From Fulvivirga sediminis (GTDB lineage Bacteria > Bacteroidota > Bacteroidia > Cytophagales > Cyclobacteriaceae): a stretch of 64,000 bases of DNA. Under the pieces are notes generated by a model, which was not told where the DNA came from, ran no database searches, and saw nothing but the letters and a program-made list of their open reading frames with translations. Location of the stretch: positions 1 to 64,000 of the forward strand of contig NZ_JAESIY010000013.1 in NCBI RefSeq assembly GCF_016757215.1, given 5' to 3'. The translations under genes were made by a program, and so were the position numbers. Shown in pieces: positions 25,544-33,878 of the stretch; the first letter of the stretch is position 1; the number at the start of each line of letters is the position of its first letter.

Positions 25544-25706
25544 ACAAGGAAGTATTGGCGGCTATCTTTTCCTCTATAATTTTGAGATTTATATTTGTTA
25601 ACCCAAAAGCACAGTAACACTCAGTTATCATCTTAATACAGGCTAGCCCACAGTCCGATGAGTCGTGCTGCATAGCCAAATTCACGTATCTCATTAGTAC
25701 AATCAA
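25518..25706 (-). pseudogene. Remnant of a C39-peptidase bacteriocin/RiPP exporter
   Basis: A 62-codon frame begins MRYVNLAMQHDSSDCG-LACIKMI, which is the N-terminus of C39 peptidase domains: the Gln of the oxyanion hole, then DCGxAC with the catalytic Cys. Full peptidase-containing ABC exporters are about 700 residues; here the family sequence fades after about 30 residues and the frame ends in unrelated sequence overlapping the DinB gene. The catalytic His, the membrane domain and the ATPase are absent. The gene is therefore a truncated remnant. It lies 38 bases after the receptor gene, on the same strand as the SPASM remnant. Confidence 0.6.
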
Positions 25707-25744
25707 AATTTACTTTGTGGATAATTAATATCACTGCAATTTCA

Positions 25745-28120
25745 TTAAAGCCTATTCCTCTCTTCTTCGTTACTTAAACGCTTCTGCGTGTTTTTCAATT
25801 TTCTATTGCCAAACCTATAACTAGCAGAAAATTTCAAACGTCTATTGTCATAATAATTGTTGTACTTTTGACTCAAGCCATTAACCACACTGTTTATAGT
25901 CCTTCTGTCTGTCTTGAAAATATCTGTTACCACCAGTGCCAGTTGTAAATCTTTATTTAAGCACAAGGATTTAAAAGCAATATCAGCAGCATAACTTTCA
26001 GTAATTTTATCAATGCCGCTCACACCTGGAGCAGAATACCAAAAATTCAATTCTCCTAGTAAAGTGTGATTAGCATTTAAATAAAAGGAATTATCTAACT
26101 CTAGATAAAAATTAAACCCTTCCTGCTCGGCCCTAGTATTTGCCAAGTCTGACTTTATTTTGGTGTAGTTCAAATCATATTGCCAGTAAGTTTCAATCCA
26201 TTTAAACCCGAACGTATGAGATTGCGACCAGCCAATACTGTATTCCTGCAAAAAATTTCTCATTACAGTAGCCTGAATATTGTTATCACTATTGGCCAAT
26301 GTTATCTGATCGCTGCCGTCATCAGTTAATGATATATAAAGTGCGGTACTGAGGTTGTCTTTATACAAGTGAGACAGTTCAAAATTATCAACAAAAGAAG
26401 GTTGAAGAAAAGGATTGCCTTCCGTGTAAGAATAAGGGTTTGAATACCAGCGAAAAGGATTTAATTTAGAATAACCAGGCCTACTTATGCGCTTGCCATA
26501 GTCAAAGGAAAATGAGTGCACATCGTTAGCATTAAAAGTAACATATGCTGTAGGGAAAAGCTTATAGTAATTATTTTCATTTACCTTGCTAAGGGTTAAT
26601 GAATTTCCTTCCGTCTGAGTAAATTCTATGCGCAGTCCGAGTTTAAAATCCCATTTATTAATAGATTTACTGGCACTAGTATAAAGGGCCTCTGTATTTT
26701 CATTATATTCAAAGATGTTAGATTGAGCCTCATCTTCAACCATCACATGCCTAATCATTTTATAAGCACTTAAATCACTCCTGTTTTTAATAAACGATAG
26801 CTTGCCTCCAAACCCTAAAGCAGCAAAACCAGTAGGCCACTCCACATCAACCCTGGAGGTAAATGACTCCAAATCCAAATGAGAAACGTTCTGAAAAGTT
26901 TCAGAATTGATCGGATCAGCATTTTCTATTAAGGTACGGGTAGTGAAAGTTCTATTTAGATCTGTACTATAGACCAGATAATCTAAATCAATGGCTACTT
27001 TACGACCGGAGGAATCTAAATTAGCTATGAAATGACCATTAAAATCATGATAATAATTATCATTATCAGAATAAGCCTTTGTTTGTAATAAGGAATCAAT
27101 AGTTTGATCAGAAGCTAATACCTTAGTTTCAGTATTCTCCCCATCATCTGGTCTACTTACTGCTCCCATGTATTGAACCCCGAAAGTAATATGGTTGCTC
27201 AGATCATAATCTGCTCCCGCTCTACCAGAAATCTGCTTTCTATAGTATCGTATATCAGTTTCCGTATTCCAATTTTGATCAGGAAACATTATTTCGTTAT
27301 CCTCATCTGCATGAATAGAACCATCTGAACCTTCAATATTAAAAAATGTGGCCCACTTATTTTTTTGATAAGTAAGGTCACCTCCAAGATTAAACGTAGA
27401 ATAGGTAGACTTTTGATAAGTAGACCTGACCAGACCACTGAAATAGTCTATTTTAGCCTTTTTGAGCACAATATTAATAAGACCACTGTTACCTTCTGCC
27501 TCATACTTAGCCGGAGGATTAGTAATTACCTCAATTTTTGTAATATTATCTGAGGTTAAAGTATGGAGATAGTTAGAAAGATCTTCACCTGTTAGAGGAG
27601 ACATGCGGCCGTTAACCAAGACTCTCACCCCTTTTCTTCCAATTATTTCTACTTCATCTTGCTGTATACGAACGCCTGGAGTTTTCTTTAAAACATCAAT
27701 AGCATCTCCACCCACTGAGGCTATACTATTTCGCACCTCAAAAACCAGTCTATCTACTTCTTTGTGAATAGAAGGCCTCTTGGCCAGTATTTCAATCCCC
27801 TCTAATTGCGTCTTCTCTTCAGAAAGCACTATGGTTCCTAAATTGGCAGATTTGGCTGGAGCAATCTTTTTATGCCAGGTTATGTAGCCCACAAAGCTTA
27901 TTGTGAGATCAAAACTATCGGCATTTTTCAACTTTAATATGAAATCCCCCTTTTCATCAGTAACAGTACCAACTATTAAGGCACTATCCGCTTGCTGTGC
28001 AATCACATTGGCAAAAGCAACGGGTTTATTCAGAGAATCCACTACATTTCCGTAATACGTTTGAGCACATATCTGATGAGACAAAAAAACAGAAAGAATA
28101 AAAACTAGCAGGTGTCTCAT
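25745..28120 (-). CDS. TonB-dependent-receptor-like outer-membrane beta-barrel protein
   Basis: 791 residues. Signal peptide ending QICAQ, then a carboxypeptidase-regulatory-like domain (about 20-100, YYGNVVDSLNKPVAFANV), a plug domain (about 115-220, with GVRVLVNGRMSPLTGEDL and ITKIEVITNPPAKYEAEG) and a long barrel ending in alternating strands (FSASYRFGNRKLK). This is the OMP_b-brl_3 type, often without a classical TonB box. It should import or sense a ligand across the outer membrane. It lies between two remnants of a peptide-maturation locus on the same strand, so it may once have handled that peptide. Confidence 0.85.
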   Translation of the reverse strand: MRHLLVFILSVFLSHQICAQTYYGNVVDSLNKPVAFANVIAQQADSALIVGTVTDEKGDFILKLKNADSFDLTISFVGYITWHKKIAPAKSANLGTIVLSEEKTQLEGIEILAKRPSIHKEVDRLVFEVRNSIASVGGDAIDVLKKTPGVRIQQDEVEIIGRKGVRVLVNGRMSPLTGEDLSNYLHTLTSDNITKIEVITNPPAKYEAEGNSGLINIVLKKAKIDYFSGLVRSTYQKSTYSTFNLGGDLTYQKNKWATFFNIEGSDGSIHADEDNEIMFPDQNWNTETDIRYYRKQISGRAGADYDLSNHITFGVQYMGAVSRPDDGENTETKVLASDQTIDSLLQTKAYSDNDNYYHDFNGHFIANLDSSGRKVAIDLDYLVYSTDLNRTFTTRTLIENADPINSETFQNVSHLDLESFTSRVDVEWPTGFAALGFGGKLSFIKNRSDLSAYKMIRHVMVEDEAQSNIFEYNENTEALYTSASKSINKWDFKLGLRIEFTQTEGNSLTLSKVNENNYYKLFPTAYVTFNANDVHSFSFDYGKRISRPGYSKLNPFRWYSNPYSYTEGNPFLQPSFVDNFELSHLYKDNLSTALYISLTDDGSDQITLANSDNNIQATVMRNFLQEYSIGWSQSHTFGFKWIETYWQYDLNYTKIKSDLANTRAEQEGFNFYLELDNSFYLNANHTLLGELNFWYSAPGVSGIDKITESYAADIAFKSLCLNKDLQLALVVTDIFKTDRRTINSVVNGLSQKYNNYYDNRRLKFSASYRFGNRKLKNTQKRLSNEEERNRL

Positions 28121-28180
28121 AAATTTATGATTACAAAATTCCTGAACTAAGTGTATCTATACTCATCCAATGCCTATATC

Positions 28181-28443
28181 TTAAAATTGAATATTATTTA
28201 CCTTATCTGGAGCAAAAGCGCATCTAGGATCAGGGTAATCCCAATTTTCTTTACCATAGGCCTTAATAATATCAACCCAGCACTTGTTAACATCTGTATG
28301 ACAGGATTCAAAATTATTGCACCTTTTACACAAACTAGAGTCTGACATGAAAGATCTCCAATAATAAAATCCTCATTCCAATATAACTGCTCACAAATGG
28401 TGATCTGGCCATCTGGCATGATGAATAAAATGCCGGACCCACA
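28181..28443 (-). pseudogene. Frameshifted C-terminus (SPASM domain) of a radical-SAM peptide maturase
   Basis: Frame one reads CGSGILFIMPDGQITICEQL then YWNEDFIIGDLS, matching the SPASM start C-x10-G-x4-C. After GGAGATCTTTCATG the family continues in another frame: LCKRCNNFESCHTDVNKC, then NWDYPDPRCAFAP and a stop. That gives C-x2-C-x5-C-x6-C and a final Cys, the usual auxiliary-cluster ligands. The radical-SAM core upstream is absent and a stretch of roughly 20-30 residues between the two halves seems deleted. The pattern resembles SPASM maturases of Bacteroidota GG-leader peptides. It ends 60 bases before the receptor gene. Confidence 0.75.
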
Positions 28444-28764
28444 TCATTTGATTCATATTTTCATACGAGAATAGTGAATAATTATGATAATTAAAATAGG
28501 TTAAACTTATTTTTTATTAAAAAAAGATAATAAAATCATAGCTCTACGGAACCCATTTTTCACTGAATATGATAATCCTAATTCAGGGTTATCAATAATT
28601 TAGTAGAAGGCTGACATACTGAAATAAATGGACGTAAAACGCGAAAACTATATCAGAAGATTAGAAGCATGAACACTCACCACAGTTTTTCCTTTACCTG
28701 TGTCATCTACATCCTTAAATTAAAACCCTTTTAAACTGTAGAATCACAAAAAAAATTATACCCA
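28444..28764. other. Intergenic stretch beside the SPASM remnant
   Basis: AT-rich, with no intact gene on either strand. A short open frame on the minus strand near 28654-28720 reads KDVDDTGKGKTVVSVH without a start codon; it could be another gene scrap but is too short to identify. I find no precursor-peptide gene with a GG leader here. Confidence 0.3.
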
Positions 28765-29148
28765 TTATACACGGTTGGTTACGAACTCACCCTTTTCAGC
28801 CACAACCTTGTTGCCCCAAGCGGTAATAGCCTCCAATACAGGCGCAAAGCTTTTACCAAAATCCGTTAGACTATAAACAACTTTGATCGGAGGTTTCTGA
28901 CCATATACCTTCCTCGATACCAAACCATCCTTTTCTAGTTGCTTTAGCTGCAAGCTTAATGTCATTTCTGTTATAGAAGGAATTTCTTTACGCAATTCGC
29001 TGTACCTCTTCGAACCATCCTTTAAATGGTATAGAATCACAGCTTTCCACTTCCCTCCTACTAAATCCATTGTAAGACTTACTGTACAAGGGTAAACTTT
29101 CCCCTTAAGCTCTACAAAATCACCAACACATTCTTCTTTCATAGTCAT
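28765..29148 (-). CDS. HxlR-family winged-helix regulator
   Basis: 127 residues. The HxlR pattern is clear: an early Cys in VYPCTVSLTMDLVGGKWKA, then LYHLKDGSKRYSELRKEIP, the recognition helix SITEMTLSLQLKQLEKDGL and the wing around VVYSLTDFGKSF. HxlR proteins respond to electrophiles or oxidants, often through a Cys. It is divergent from the NAD(P)H oxidoreductase gene 100 bases away, the usual target arrangement, so it probably controls that gene and itself. Confidence 0.9.
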   Translation of the reverse strand: MTMKEECVGDFVELKGKVYPCTVSLTMDLVGGKWKAVILYHLKDGSKRYSELRKEIPSITEMTLSLQLKQLEKDGLVSRKVYGQKPPIKVVYSLTDFGKSFAPVLEAITAWGNKVVAEKGEFVTNRV

Positions 29149-29248
29149 TTTTTCAGCACCTATCCATTTTGATAGTTATTGCAATATACATAAACTAAAA
29201 CTAGGTTAGCAACTAAAATAATTATAGTATAAAACAGATCTTAAAAAC

Positions 29249-29806
29249 ATGGCATTAATCATATTGGCGCACCCTAATTACGATCAGTCGTTGGCGAACA
29301 AAACCATTATAAATGAGCTACAAAAAAGCGATTTAGATATTGAAATCAGGAACCTGAAAGACTTATATCCTGATTATAAAATAGAAGCTCATGCAGAACA
29401 GCAGGCACTATTGAGACATGAAAATATCATTTTTCAATATCCTTTTTACTGGTATAGTATGCCGGCCATTTTGAAGCACTGGTTTGATGTAGTTTTTGAG
29501 CATCAATTTGCTTATGGATCTCAGGGAGATAAGTTAAAAGGAAAAAACTTCATACCCAGCTTTACTGTCGGTTCATCAGAAAGTAGCTATACGGCACTGG
29601 GCTTTCAGCATTTCCGAGTGCATGAGTTCTGCAAACCTTTAGAACAAACGGCTTATCACTCCCAAATGAACTATATTGACCCTATCTATTTCCATGGTAC
29701 ATCGGTGGCCGCTGGCTATAAGGAAGAAGATATTAAAAGCAAGGCAAAACAACACTCAAAAAAATTAATAAAACTATTAGAATCAGGAGAAAAACAGGTA
29801 GCATAA
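29249..29806 (+). CDS. Flavodoxin-fold NAD(P)H-dependent oxidoreductase (KefG/MdaB-like)
   Basis: 185 residues. FMN/FAD binding loop near the N-terminus (ILAHPNYDQSLANK), central IIFQYPFYWYSMPAILKHWFDVVF and FAYGSQGDKLKGK, characteristic of the NAD(P)H dehydrogenase (quinone) family. Such enzymes perform two-electron reduction of quinones or detoxify electrophiles. The HxlR regulator on the opposite strand suggests induction by quinone-like or reactive compounds. Confidence 0.88.
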   Translation: MALIILAHPNYDQSLANKTIINELQKSDLDIEIRNLKDLYPDYKIEAHAEQQALLRHENIIFQYPFYWYSMPAILKHWFDVVFEHQFAYGSQGDKLKGKNFIPSFTVGSSESSYTALGFQHFRVHEFCKPLEQTAYHSQMNYIDPIYFHGTSVAAGYKEEDIKSKAKQHSKKLIKLLESGEKQVA

Positions 29807-29877
29807 TTTATTCACATAATACACCTCTCTCAGAGTGGCACCATAGCAGCGAAATCATTGACACGGTTAGACCGAAA

Positions 29878-29909
29878 CAGCCAAGCCCAATAAAACAATC
29901 GCTTGGCTG
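29878..29909 (+). terminator. Hairpin after the oxidoreductase gene
   Basis: CAGCCAAGC (29878-29886) pairs with GCTTGGCTG (29901-29909) around a 14-base loop, 70 bases downstream of the stop. It lacks a T-run, so termination is uncertain. Confidence 0.4.
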
Positions 29910-29994
29910 AAGGCAAATGACTGCTGAGGCTACCCCTCATAGGACTGAAGTTTGCAGCAAAATTTACTGTAAAAATACTTTAAAGTAAAAACTA

Positions 29995-30207
29995 ATGAGT
30001 CAAGTCGAATCAAACACCTCATCTGTAAAAAATGCTGCAAAAGGATTCTTTCATTCCTTTCGAGAATTAACCACTTGGAAGCCAGGGGATAATTTCTTAA
30101 CTAAAACAGGGAAAGTGCTCCTACATATTGTGGGTATTTTCCTTCTCATTGCCCTAAGCCCTGTTCTTTTATTTTCTCTTATTGTAGCCTTTTTAATAGC
30201 ATTATGA
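29995..30207 (+). CDS. Small single-pass membrane protein, unknown
   Basis: 70 residues. A polar, basic N-terminal half (AAKGFFHSFRELTTWKPGD) precedes a strongly hydrophobic C-terminal segment (VLLHIVGIFLLIALSPVLLF and beyond). No family recognised. The stop overlaps the next gene's start (ATGA), so both small membrane proteins are translated from one message and may form a complex. Confidence 0.55.
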   Translation: MSQVESNTSSVKNAAKGFFHSFRELTTWKPGDNFLTKTGKVLLHIVGIFLLIALSPVLLFSLIVAFLIAL

Positions 30208-30560
30208 TCAAGAGATTTCTCCATTATAGCTTTTTGGTGCCACTTATAATCTTTCTGAGTCATCAGTTGCTCGAGGGCATTTTTAAAATTAGCGTCCCCT
30301 TCATTGATTATTACGTGGATCCATTTTGCATGAGTGCACTCGCCCTACACCTACTGGCGGCAGAGCGATATTGGTTTTTCGATCAATATATGCATAGCAT
30401 TGACATCATTATTACCACTGTTTTTTTAGCAATCGTATCCGAGGTATTATTTCCATATCTGTCTGATCGATTCGTAGCAGACGTTTTAGATGTATTAGCT
30501 ATTATTCTTGGTTCTTTATGGTATGTAATTACCAGACCGCATTCTCATATGCCCGAATAA
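30204..30560 (+). CDS. Small polytopic membrane protein
   Basis: 118 residues with three to four hydrophobic helices (FLVPLIIFLSHQLLEGI, FCMSALALHLLAAERY, IIITTVFLAIVSEVLFP, VLDVLAIILGSLWYVI). The layout with a conserved DPF motif (YVDPFCMSALAL) resembles small proteins annotated in Bacteroidota as magnesium-citrate secondary transporter-like, but that label rests on weak grounds. Overlaps the preceding gene by four bases. Function unknown. Confidence 0.55.
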   Translation: MIKRFLHYSFLVPLIIFLSHQLLEGIFKISVPFIDYYVDPFCMSALALHLLAAERYWFFDQYMHSIDIIITTVFLAIVSEVLFPYLSDRFVADVLDVLAIILGSLWYVITRPHSHMPE

Positions 30561-30582
30561 GGCACAAGTGGACACTTGCGCC
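30561..30582. terminator. Palindrome between convergent small membrane gene and RT gene
   Basis: GGCACAAGTG and CACTTGCGCC form a 10-bp stem with one G-T pair and a 2-base gap. It begins right after the stop of the 30204 gene and lies 49 bases downstream of the reverse transcriptase stop on the other strand. The T content after it is modest on both sides. Confidence 0.4.
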
Positions 30583-30630
30583 AGGTTTTATAAACTTTGG
30601 AACAGTTTGGGGGCTATGATTATAGATGCT

Positions 30631-32187
30631 CTATTCATTCCTCGGTATATCAAAGGTTTTTATTGCAGCATTAGAATCGAAAAACGTTATGCCAGCTACA
30701 CTGAGTGATTCATATCCAGGCCGTTTGGCTGCTGCTATCCATTTCTTAACTTCTACAGCCTCATAATACAGCAACCAATCTGTGGGGCCTTCTAGCTCAA
30801 TCAAATCCTTGATCTCTTCTAATTGATCAGATGTTAACCCGTCATCTGCAATATAGCCATGATTATTAAGGTCCAGCAACATAAGTATAGAAAAATTATC
30901 TGCTGAATCGATTAGTTTTTCAACAAATGAACTTGACAGTTCAAGCTTAAACTGTTTATAGATCCACAAAGCCCATAGCGTTTCATAATGATGATTGAAA
31001 TCACTATGATATTCTAAAAGCCTCCTTAATGTTGTTTCTAGCTTATCTGTTGATACAAATCTTCTATAAGTTTCAAAGATTCGGGAAGCAATTTCCAAAA
31101 TTGATGGTTCAATCAAAATAGACTTTAAAAGTAGTGATTCAAATACAAGCCACCTTTTTTCATCAATTTCCGTAGAGCGTTTCTCAAAGGTTCTAAGTGC
31201 ATAACTAAATATTGTACCAGACTTTTCAGGATTTTGCTTAGCCAATCCAAATAAAACACTAAAATACTGCTTTATATTACTTGTATTCAATTTGGTAAAT
31301 GAAACATCATGAATTTCCTTAATCCACTGATTTTGAAAAGCAAAAGGAAATTTTTGAACCTTTAGCTTACTCTCATTAATTGATAATTGCAAATCAGCAA
31401 GTACTTGCTGCAAATACTTTAGTACCTTTTGAGCCATTTCCTCCGTCTCTAAATAGATATTGTAATCATCAAAATATCGGAATGCTTTTACCTTTGGAAA
31501 TTCACTCTCTAATAAATCATCTAAATAAACTGCGATGATTTCCGATAAAATATGAGAAGTATCTGGCCCTATTGGAATTCCCACCGACTGATTATCTTGA
31601 GCGTACCGAGTATAGTTATCAAGTTTATCACCAAAATCATAAATTGGAAAATCTGGTTCGGTTGTCTTGCTTTTTTTTAGCCTCCACAGCTGTTTGGCTC
31701 TATCTTTTCCAAGGAGTGCCCACACGAATGAATGAGAGTATATTGAAGGATAGAACTTGGATATATCCAATTGGAGTTCATAGAGCATGTCAAAACTGTC
31801 TATGATAATCTTTTCTTTTGAATTATCAAGCCGATCATAGTTTGTTTTAATTGCTCTATTACTCTTACTTAAAACATATTGCCCTGCTTTTTCATTTTCA
31901 ATAACTTGACTGTGAGAAAATCTACTCTTTGAATAATGCCTCTTAAGAATACTCCAATTTCTAGTTTCGCAAAGATGTCTCGAAAGTTGAATGTAGTTAG
32001 AGGGGTGCGGTAAACTCAAGAGTCTTCGTGAATATTGACCTTTTGGAATTGAAAATTCAATGCATTTATTTGTTTCAAAGTTTAGACCAGTAATTCTCTC
32101 ATAATTCTCTCCAAATGATACTGATGTAAAACATGGGGGAAGCTCTTTAAATAGATAACCATATGAAAGTAGACGTTTAATATCCAT
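30631..32187 (-). CDS. Reverse transcriptase of the defence-associated (UG/Abi-like) type
   Basis: 518 residues. RT motif A is QLDISKFYPSIYSHSFVWAL (catalytic Asp near 140), motif B QSVGIPIGPDTSHILSEI, and motif C AFRYFDDYNIYLE with the YxDD box. There is no maturase, endonuclease or integrase domain, which speaks against group II introns and retrotransposons. A C-terminal extension of about 250 mostly helical residues follows, as in Abi and DRT reverse transcriptases. I cannot name the subgroup. The gene is alone on the minus strand; codon use looks more AT-rich than its neighbours, consistent with acquisition by transfer. A hairpin lies just upstream. Role as phage defence is inferred. Confidence 0.8.
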   Translation of the reverse strand: MDIKRLLSYGYLFKELPPCFTSVSFGENYERITGLNFETNKCIEFSIPKGQYSRRLLSLPHPSNYIQLSRHLCETRNWSILKRHYSKSRFSHSQVIENEKAGQYVLSKSNRAIKTNYDRLDNSKEKIIIDSFDMLYELQLDISKFYPSIYSHSFVWALLGKDRAKQLWRLKKSKTTEPDFPIYDFGDKLDNYTRYAQDNQSVGIPIGPDTSHILSEIIAVYLDDLLESEFPKVKAFRYFDDYNIYLETEEMAQKVLKYLQQVLADLQLSINESKLKVQKFPFAFQNQWIKEIHDVSFTKLNTSNIKQYFSVLFGLAKQNPEKSGTIFSYALRTFEKRSTEIDEKRWLVFESLLLKSILIEPSILEIASRIFETYRRFVSTDKLETTLRRLLEYHSDFNHHYETLWALWIYKQFKLELSSSFVEKLIDSADNFSILMLLDLNNHGYIADDGLTSDQLEEIKDLIELEGPTDWLLYYEAVEVKKWIAAAKRPGYESLSVAGITFFDSNAAIKTFDIPRNE

Positions 32188-32203
32188 TTATTAGTAATTA
32201 GTA

Positions 32204-32230
32204 CTTGCTATGCTTATCAAAGCATGCAAG
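32204..32230 (-). other. Stem-loop immediately upstream of the reverse transcriptase
   Basis: On the minus strand CTTGC-ATGCTT pairs with AAGCAT-(A)-GCAAG, an 11-bp stem with a single bulged base and a 4-base loop, 17 bases before the start codon. It could be part of a noncoding RNA template, a leader structure, or the terminator of an upstream transcript. The 118-base gap is short for a retron msr-msd. Confidence 0.4.
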
Positions 32231-32305
32231 CATCCAGAAAGCCATATTAAAATTCGCATAAACTTAAGTTAATAAAATTAAATATTTAAAACATAAAAAA
32301 CCTCA

Positions 32306-32869
32306 TCACTTCACTACAATCCCATATTTAAATAGCAGTCCGGCTAGTTCTGATTGGGAGAATTGTGCTTTTTTCAGTCTGTTATTTTCGGGGTCTATCA
32401 AAAAATTGAAGGAGGTACTTAAGTCGGCCTTTTCCAGGTTAGTTCTGTCAAAGGTGGCTCCGGCGAAATCACATTCATAAAAAAGGCTTTCTGACAAGTC
32501 TGCTTCTACCAGGTCTACCTCGTGCATAGAGCAGCGTACCAGCCGGGTTTTCTTCAGCGACTTTTTATAAAAAGAGGAGAAATTTAAAATACAATCTTCA
32601 AAAGCCACTTCAAAAAGGAAGTCATTACACTCATCAAAGTGAGCACCTATAAGCTTGCAGTTTTTAAACCGCACTTCGCGCATGGCACTATCAGCAATTT
32701 TTATATTGCTCAGGTCGCAACCGTCAAATTCACAATCTACAAAGGTAATTCTACTCAGATCAGCTCCTGCAAATGAACACTGATGGAAACTACACTCTTC
32801 ATATTCTATGGCTTCAAGGCCTGCAGTAAAATCTTCCTTATTAAAACTCTCCTCTTGAATGGTATTCAT
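32306..32869 (-). CDS. Pentapeptide-repeat protein
   Basis: 187 residues made of tandem A(D/N)LXX-type units: FAGADLSRITFVDCEFDGCD, FKNCKLIGAHF, VDLVEADLSESLFYECDF and FDRTNLEKADLS. These fold into a right-handed quadrilateral beta-helix. The length and the two-block layout resemble Qnr/McbG-like proteins that mimic DNA and protect gyrase, but the key loops cannot be checked here. It precedes no obvious partner; the AraC gene lies 29 bases upstream on the same strand and may drive it. Confidence 0.82.
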   Translation of the reverse strand: MNTIQEESFNKEDFTAGLEAIEYEECSFHQCSFAGADLSRITFVDCEFDGCDLSNIKIADSAMREVRFKNCKLIGAHFDECNDFLFEVAFEDCILNFSSFYKKSLKKTRLVRCSMHEVDLVEADLSESLFYECDFAGATFDRTNLEKADLSTSFNFLIDPENNRLKKAQFSQSELAGLLFKYGIVVK

Positions 32870-32898
32870 TTATATCTATTACTTATTGTTTATTATGC

Positions 32899-33810
32899 TT
32901 AACTCACAAAAACACATAACTCCAGCAAGCATTTTCGCTCCGGGTGCTCCTGCCAATTACTATGATAAATTTCAAAACACGGTCTTTCTGCCACCTGATA
33001 TTCATTGGCATTAAGCCACATAAACATGCTGGTCCAGACTTTTTCCAATTCATCTACTACCAGCTCCACCTTAGCTGCCACGCATTTTCCGCCTTCAAAA
33101 TCCATTTTGAGCACCTCTCCTTCCTGTTCTATTTCCTCATTCAAAGTAATAGCCGCACTAAACCGGGCATTTTCTTCAGGGGTAATTTTCAAACTATCAT
33201 GATATATCAGCATCAGTTTAGTGCTGGGAAAATCTAGCACATTTCGTTTATCTGCCCATGATAAAAGCTTGCTAAAACTATCGCCTATATTATTACAATC
33301 ACCAATATGACTAACATAAGCCAATAGCTCTTTTTCTCTATCCAGCAGCCGTATGTCGGCCGCATTAATAAACCACTTCAATTGTTCTTCCATACGGTAA
33401 AGGTAAGCTTCAAAAGAAAGGGGCTCTTGTCCGATCTTGCTATGATCCATTTTGGCATATCTATCCGGACTGGCCTCTCTAAATTGTGAGGGACTTACGC
33501 CATAATGCTTTTTAAAAGCCTTAGAAAAGGCAGCATTATCAGCAAAGCCCACCTCATATGCAATACCTGTAATAGAAGTATGAGAACGCATGAGTAGAGC
33601 GGCAGCTTTCTCCATTCGGCGTCGCTTTACATAGGCCAAAAAAGGCTCCTGGGTGAGCGCTTTGAAAATACGGTGGAAATGAAAAGGAGAATAGCATACC
33701 TGGGCGGCCATCTCATCAAGCGTAAGTGTTTCTGATAAATGATCATCAATAAACTGGAGGGCTTTTGCAAGGCGCGAAAGGTGCTGATTTATCTGATCAT
33801 TCTGCTTCAC
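32899..33810 (-). CDS. AraC-family regulator with GyrI-like effector domain
   Basis: 303 residues. Two helix-turn-helix motifs at the N-terminus (LTLDEMAAQVCYSPFHFHRI and ITGIAYEVGFADNAAFSKAF, then KKHYGVSPSQFR) followed by an effector-binding domain of the GyrI/Rob type from about 150 to the end (MDFEGGKCVAAKVEL, CFEIYHSNWQEHPERKC). Such proteins bind small amphipathic drugs. The pentapeptide-repeat gene 29 bases downstream is a likely target. A long hairpin separates it from the permease gene. Confidence 0.88.
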   Translation of the reverse strand: MKQNDQINQHLSRLAKALQFIDDHLSETLTLDEMAAQVCYSPFHFHRIFKALTQEPFLAYVKRRRMEKAAALLMRSHTSITGIAYEVGFADNAAFSKAFKKHYGVSPSQFREASPDRYAKMDHSKIGQEPLSFEAYLYRMEEQLKWFINAADIRLLDREKELLAYVSHIGDCNNIGDSFSKLLSWADKRNVLDFPSTKLMLIYHDSLKITPEENARFSAAITLNEEIEQEGEVLKMDFEGGKCVAAKVELVVDELEKVWTSMFMWLNANEYQVAERPCFEIYHSNWQEHPERKCLLELCVFVS

Positions 33811-33822
33811 GCCTTTAAATTA

Positions 33823-33869
33823 AAATTTAGTTTCAAGGGAGACAAATAGTGCTCCTTGAAACTAAATTT
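33823..33869 (-). terminator. Terminator hairpin after the MacB-like permease
   Basis: AAATTTAGTTTCAAGG (33823-33838) pairs with CCTTGAAACTAAATTT (33854-33869), a 16-bp perfect stem extended by further bases and a 10-base loop. It lies between the permease stop and the AraC start and should end the permease transcript. Confidence 0.75.
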
Positions 33870-33878
33870 CTGATTATT

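Noticed and set aside
28151-28345. Plus-strand 64-codon frame opposite the SPASM remnant
   Set aside because: It is a shadow of the minus-strand SPASM sequence, which has the conserved cysteines.
32188-32305. Retron msr-msd upstream of the reverse transcriptase
   Set aside because: The gap is too short and only one small hairpin is present; the protein lacks retron-specific features as far as I can see.
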